Assembly: GCA_937874315.1 (NCBI GenBank)
Contig: CALNAE010000303.1
Coordinates: forward strand, 1 to 8,209
Direction: 5' to 3'
Origin: an uncultured Bifidobacterium sp.
Lineage (GTDB): Bacteria > Actinomycetota > Actinomycetes > Actinomycetales > Bifidobacteriaceae
Length of the DNA: 8,209 nucleotides
Part shown: positions 6,487 through 8,209 of the stretch, in pieces
Position numbering within the stretch: the stretch's first letter is position 1
Layout of the letters: the number at the start of each line of letters is the position of its first letter
The notes under the pieces: model-generated
Seen by the model: only the letters and a program-made list of their open reading frames with translations
The model's database searches: none
What the model was told of the DNA's origin: nothing
Made by a program: the position numbers and the translations under genes

Positions 6487-7212
6487 ATGCGCTTCAAAAT
6501 GAGTGATATTCGCTCTCAATTAGGATGGTTGAGGACCTCTACGATCATGCTTGCGATCGCCACCGCACTGGGACTGATCATGGTCGTGCCACTCGGCAGG
6601 GCTTTGAAACACAGCCAGGCCGTTTTCACATTCGAGATGCGCGTGGTACGCGACGTCCACGGCGCTCCCACGGCACTGATCGTGGTTTCGCATATATTCG
6701 ACGTGGTGTATTCCCCGGCGCTCGCGCCGGCGTTGATGGGGATCCTGCTGGTCGCGGGATTTTGGAGATTCCGACGGACGTGGCAGACCGTGCTGAACGT
6801 GGTGACGGTAGCGGCGCCACTTGGCGTGGTATTGCTGGTCAAGGTCATAGTCGGCAGAAATCGTCCTGGTACGCCGTTCGATTCGTGGTCGGCCGACCCG
6901 AGCTTCCCGAGCGGACACACGGCATGCGCGGTCGAACTCAGCGTCGTGATCGTGCTGCTGTTGTGGATGCGTGATATGACGCTCGGTGGTCTCGAAGAGG
7001 AGCATCGTCCCCGGCGACCGGTCAGAATGGCGCTCTACGGTGTGCTGATCCTATTGCCGGTGCTCACGGCCTGCTCGCGCGTGATTCTCGGCAAGCATTA
7101 TCCCAGCGACGTGCTGACCTCCTTGGTGTTGTGCTCCCTGCTGAGCGCATGCATATATCGGGTGGGCGAGGACCTGCTCTCGCATTGGAAGGCCATGCGG
7201 TTGGGGCGGTGA
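6487..7212 (+). CDS. PAP2-family membrane phosphatase
   Basis: Membrane acid-phosphatase/lipid phosphatase of the PAP2 superfamily, which dephosphorylates lipid phosphates such as undecaprenyl pyrophosphate or phosphatidate. The full three-part signature is present: Lys followed by six residues and Arg-Pro (KVIVGRNRP), PSGH in SFPSGHTAC, and SR-x5-H-x3-D (SRVILGKHYPSD). The catalytic His residues and metal-free phosphatase core therefore look complete. Several membrane segments flank the motifs. From the ATG at 6487 it has 241 residues; a GTG at 6466 in frame would add seven. Neither has a Shine-Dalgarno; TAAGAT (6474-6479) lies where a -10 box would give a leaderless message from 6487. It follows the reductase by 83 bases with no clear terminator, so co-transcription is possible. 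Exact substrate unknown. Confidence 0.88.
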   Translation: MRFKMSDIRSQLGWLRTSTIMLAIATALGLIMVVPLGRALKHSQAVFTFEMRVVRDVHGAPTALIVVSHIFDVVYSPALAPALMGILLVAGFWRFRRTWQTVLNVVTVAAPLGVVLLVKVIVGRNRPGTPFDSWSADPSFPSGHTACAVELSVVIVLLLWMRDMTLGGLEEEHRPRRPVRMALYGVLILLPVLTACSRVILGKHYPSDVLTSLVLCSLLSACIYRVGEDLLSHWKAMRLGR

Positions 7213-7271
7213 GCCTGACGGTTTTCACTGGGCTCGGCAACCCATGCCCGCGAGACCATAAGGTGGGAACA

Positions 7272-7322
7272 ATGAAATCGGCGTGGCACGGATATGCACG
7301 CCATATGTGGCGACGCATTTGA
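7272..7322 (+). CDS. Possible 16-residue small ORF upstream of the unknown gene
   Basis: An ATG at 7272 opens MKSAWHGYARHMWRRI and stops at 7322. AAGGTGGG (7260-7267) precedes it at a plausible ribosome-site distance. It lies in the gap between the phosphatase and the unknown gene. Two tryptophans in sixteen residues would be notable for a leader peptide, but no attenuator was found next to it. It may equally be chance. Confidence 0.2.
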   Translation: MKSAWHGYARHMWRRI

Positions 7323-7379
7323 AGACCCACTTCGGGGTATGGTGATTCTTATGCGAACGGCCGGGCGAAAGGAATGTGC

Positions 7380-7841
7380 ATGGCGTACAAAGTAGACTTC
7401 GACGATGTCGAGCGCACTGGGCTGGAATCGTCTTCTGTCGCGGATGCACTCTCGGGCCTGCGCGCCCATGAGGCCAGGTATTTCTGGAATAAGTACCGCC
7501 ATGAGTTCGTCACGTCGAAGGCCGGCGAGAAGCCGGGGATCGTCAGGCGCGTCGCCGCAATACTCGAGGAGCGCGATCTCCACCTGCCATACGAGCCACT
7601 TGAGGTCAGTGACTTCACCGTCGAGGGCGTGCGCTGGTCGTTCGTATTCTACCGCAATGGTCTGGAGGTCAACGTCCTGTATAGCCTGGACGATGGCGGC
7701 AAACGGGCCGTAGGCTTCAAATTGTCGCAAGGCATGGACGTCCCCACTGAGCTTGCGGGCTCGTTCAAATTCGCTCGGCAGCGCTCCAAACTCGCTGGCA
7801 CGATCCGCGGCTCATATTTCGTCATCAAGGGCACCTACTGA
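7380..7841 (+). CDS. Hypothetical protein of unknown function
   Basis: I do not recognise this protein. It is 153 residues, soluble-looking, without membrane segments, signal peptide or cysteine. It is rich in charged and aromatic residues: an N-terminal acidic stretch (YKVDFDDVE), a middle with ARYFWNKYRHEF and IVRRVAAILEERDLH, a beta-like stretch (VRWSFVFYRNGLEVNVLYSLDD), and a basic C-terminus ending YFVIKGTY. This suggests a small alpha/beta fold. Start: ATG at 7380 is preferred because AAAGGA (7368-7373) sits 6 bases upstream; an ATG at 7374 would add two residues and abut that site. A terminator follows at 7879. It appears to be its own unit, separated by 167 bases from the phosphatase. 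No functional link to the redox genes is visible. Confidence 0.8.
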   Translation: MAYKVDFDDVERTGLESSSVADALSGLRAHEARYFWNKYRHEFVTSKAGEKPGIVRRVAAILEERDLHLPYEPLEVSDFTVEGVRWSFVFYRNGLEVNVLYSLDDGGKRAVGFKLSQGMDVPTELAGSFKFARQRSKLAGTIRGSYFVIKGTY

Positions 7842-7878
7842 GGTCATATGAGCTGGGGTCTATGGCTCATGCTGGGGT

Positions 7879-7915
7879 AAACCGTCGTTTTCGCGCCTTC
7901 GCTGGGCGGTTTTTT
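7879..7915 (+). terminator. Intrinsic terminator after the unknown gene
   Basis: AAACCGTC (7879-7886) pairs with GGCGGTTT (7905-7912) as 8 bp with one G-U pair, and six T residues run from 7910 to 7915. An alternative tighter hairpin, CGCC (7894-7897) with GGCG (7905-7908), ends at the same T-run. It lies 37 bases after the stop codon at 7841. Confidence 0.7.
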
Positions 7916-7917
7916 CG

Positions 7918-8030
7918 TTCAGTGGGCGTTTTTATCGCTGTATCGACAGGCGCTCCCGGTGACAAACGCCGAGATTCTGCCATTCTCTGCGGATGTGGTT
8001 ATAGATTTCCAATCGAAAACGCCCACTGAA
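7918..8030. repeat. 113-bp element with 15-bp perfect terminal inverted repeats
   Basis: TTCAGTGGGCGTTTT (7918-7932) is the exact reverse complement of AAAACGCCCACTGAA (8016-8030). Inside, GGCGTTT (7925-7931) can also pair with AAACGCC (7974-7980), closing a module with an internal hairpin CTGT-ATCG-ACAG (7938-7949). It could be a MITE-like relic, a cruciform or a structured RNA. No target-site duplication is obvious at its flanks. Confidence 0.6.
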
Positions 8031-8073
8031 GCCCCGCAATATGACTGGTTGGAAATCAATGCGAAGACGATGG

Positions 8074-8097
8074 ACGCGGTCCGGCGCCGGACCACGT
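8074..8097. promoter_or_regulatory. Long GC-rich palindrome, candidate operator or hairpin
   Basis: GGTCCGGCGCCGGACC (8078-8093) is a perfect 16-bp palindrome; with ACG and CGT flanks it extends to 24 bp (8074-8097) with one mismatched pair. No T-run follows on the plus strand, so an operator or DNA-structure role fits better than a terminator. Confidence 0.5.
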
Positions 8098-8179
8098 TAG
8101 GAATTCGTTAGCGATTCAACGCTGACCATATGAGTTTCGTTAGGATGAACCCGCTGACCTCGTGATGTTCCTAGCATTT

Positions 8180-8209
8180 GGATTGCCAGTCAATGGATTG
8201 CCAGTCAAT
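8180..8209. repeat. Perfect 15-bp tandem duplication at the window edge
   Basis: GGATTGCCAGTCAAT occurs at 8180-8194 and is repeated exactly at 8195-8209, where the window ends. Each unit contains the small inverted repeat ATTG-CCAGT-CAAT. More copies may lie beyond the window. Confidence 0.7.

Larger units (their letters stand above)
7842..8209. other. Gene-free structured intergenic region
   Basis: No open reading frame with supporting signals was found on either strand across these 368 bases. The stretch holds, in order, an intrinsic terminator, a 113-bp element bounded by inverted repeats, a long palindrome, three CGTTAG motifs (8095, 8106, 8138) and a tandem 15-bp duplication. Each is listed separately where supported. 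Confidence 0.7.

Noticed and set aside
7325..7338. ACCC/GGGT hairpin around CTTCG upstream of the unknown gene
   Set aside because: Pairing is only 4 bp and internally mismatched; not distinguishable from chance.
8180..8209. Two repeats as the start of a CRISPR array
   Set aside because: The copies are contiguous with no spacer and the unit is only 15 bp.

Overview
The window reads as chromosomal DNA of a high-GC Gram-positive bacterium (Actinomycetota). A Bifidobacterium-type genome is the best guess, from base composition, GTG/ATG starts with 4-base stop/start overlaps, sparse Shine-Dalgarno signals before some genes, and the gene complement. That placement is an inference from style, not from a marker gene. 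No rRNA, tRNA, CRISPR array or transposase gene was seen.

Left part (8-1911, minus strand): a two-component system. An OmpR-type response regulator overlaps by 4 bases the histidine kinase that follows it. The gap 1912-2066 separates it from divergent plus-strand genes and holds three GATAC half-sites spaced 22 and 11 bp, the phasing expected of OmpR-family operators.

Middle part, plus strand: an ABC ATPase/permease pair of the FetA/FetB (YbbL/UPF0014) metal-export family (2067-3601). After a 193-base gap with promoter-like and palindromic signals comes a tight three-gene cluster (3795-6403): a membrane-anchored FMN-binding-domain protein, an ApbE-type FAD:protein FMN transferase, and a membrane reductase with two paired-histidine heme sites plus an FAD/NAD(P)H module. 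The reading is a flavin-based transmembrane electron-transfer module. The reductase would carry electrons from cytoplasmic NAD(P)H across the membrane, and the surface FMN protein, covalently flavinylated by ApbE, would pass them to an outside acceptor such as Fe(III), oxygen or quinones. With an iron exporter and a two-component system beside it, a link to iron or redox homeostasis is plausible but unproven.

Right part: a PAP2-family lipid phosphatase (6487-7212) with a complete catalytic signature, an unrecognised 153-residue protein (7380-7841), and then 368 bases without a gene. That last stretch is full of structure: an intrinsic terminator, a 113-bp element bounded by 15-bp perfect inverted repeats with a competing internal stem, a 16-bp perfect palindrome (24 bp with one mismatch), repeated CGTTAG motifs, and a perfect 15-bp tandem duplication at the window edge.
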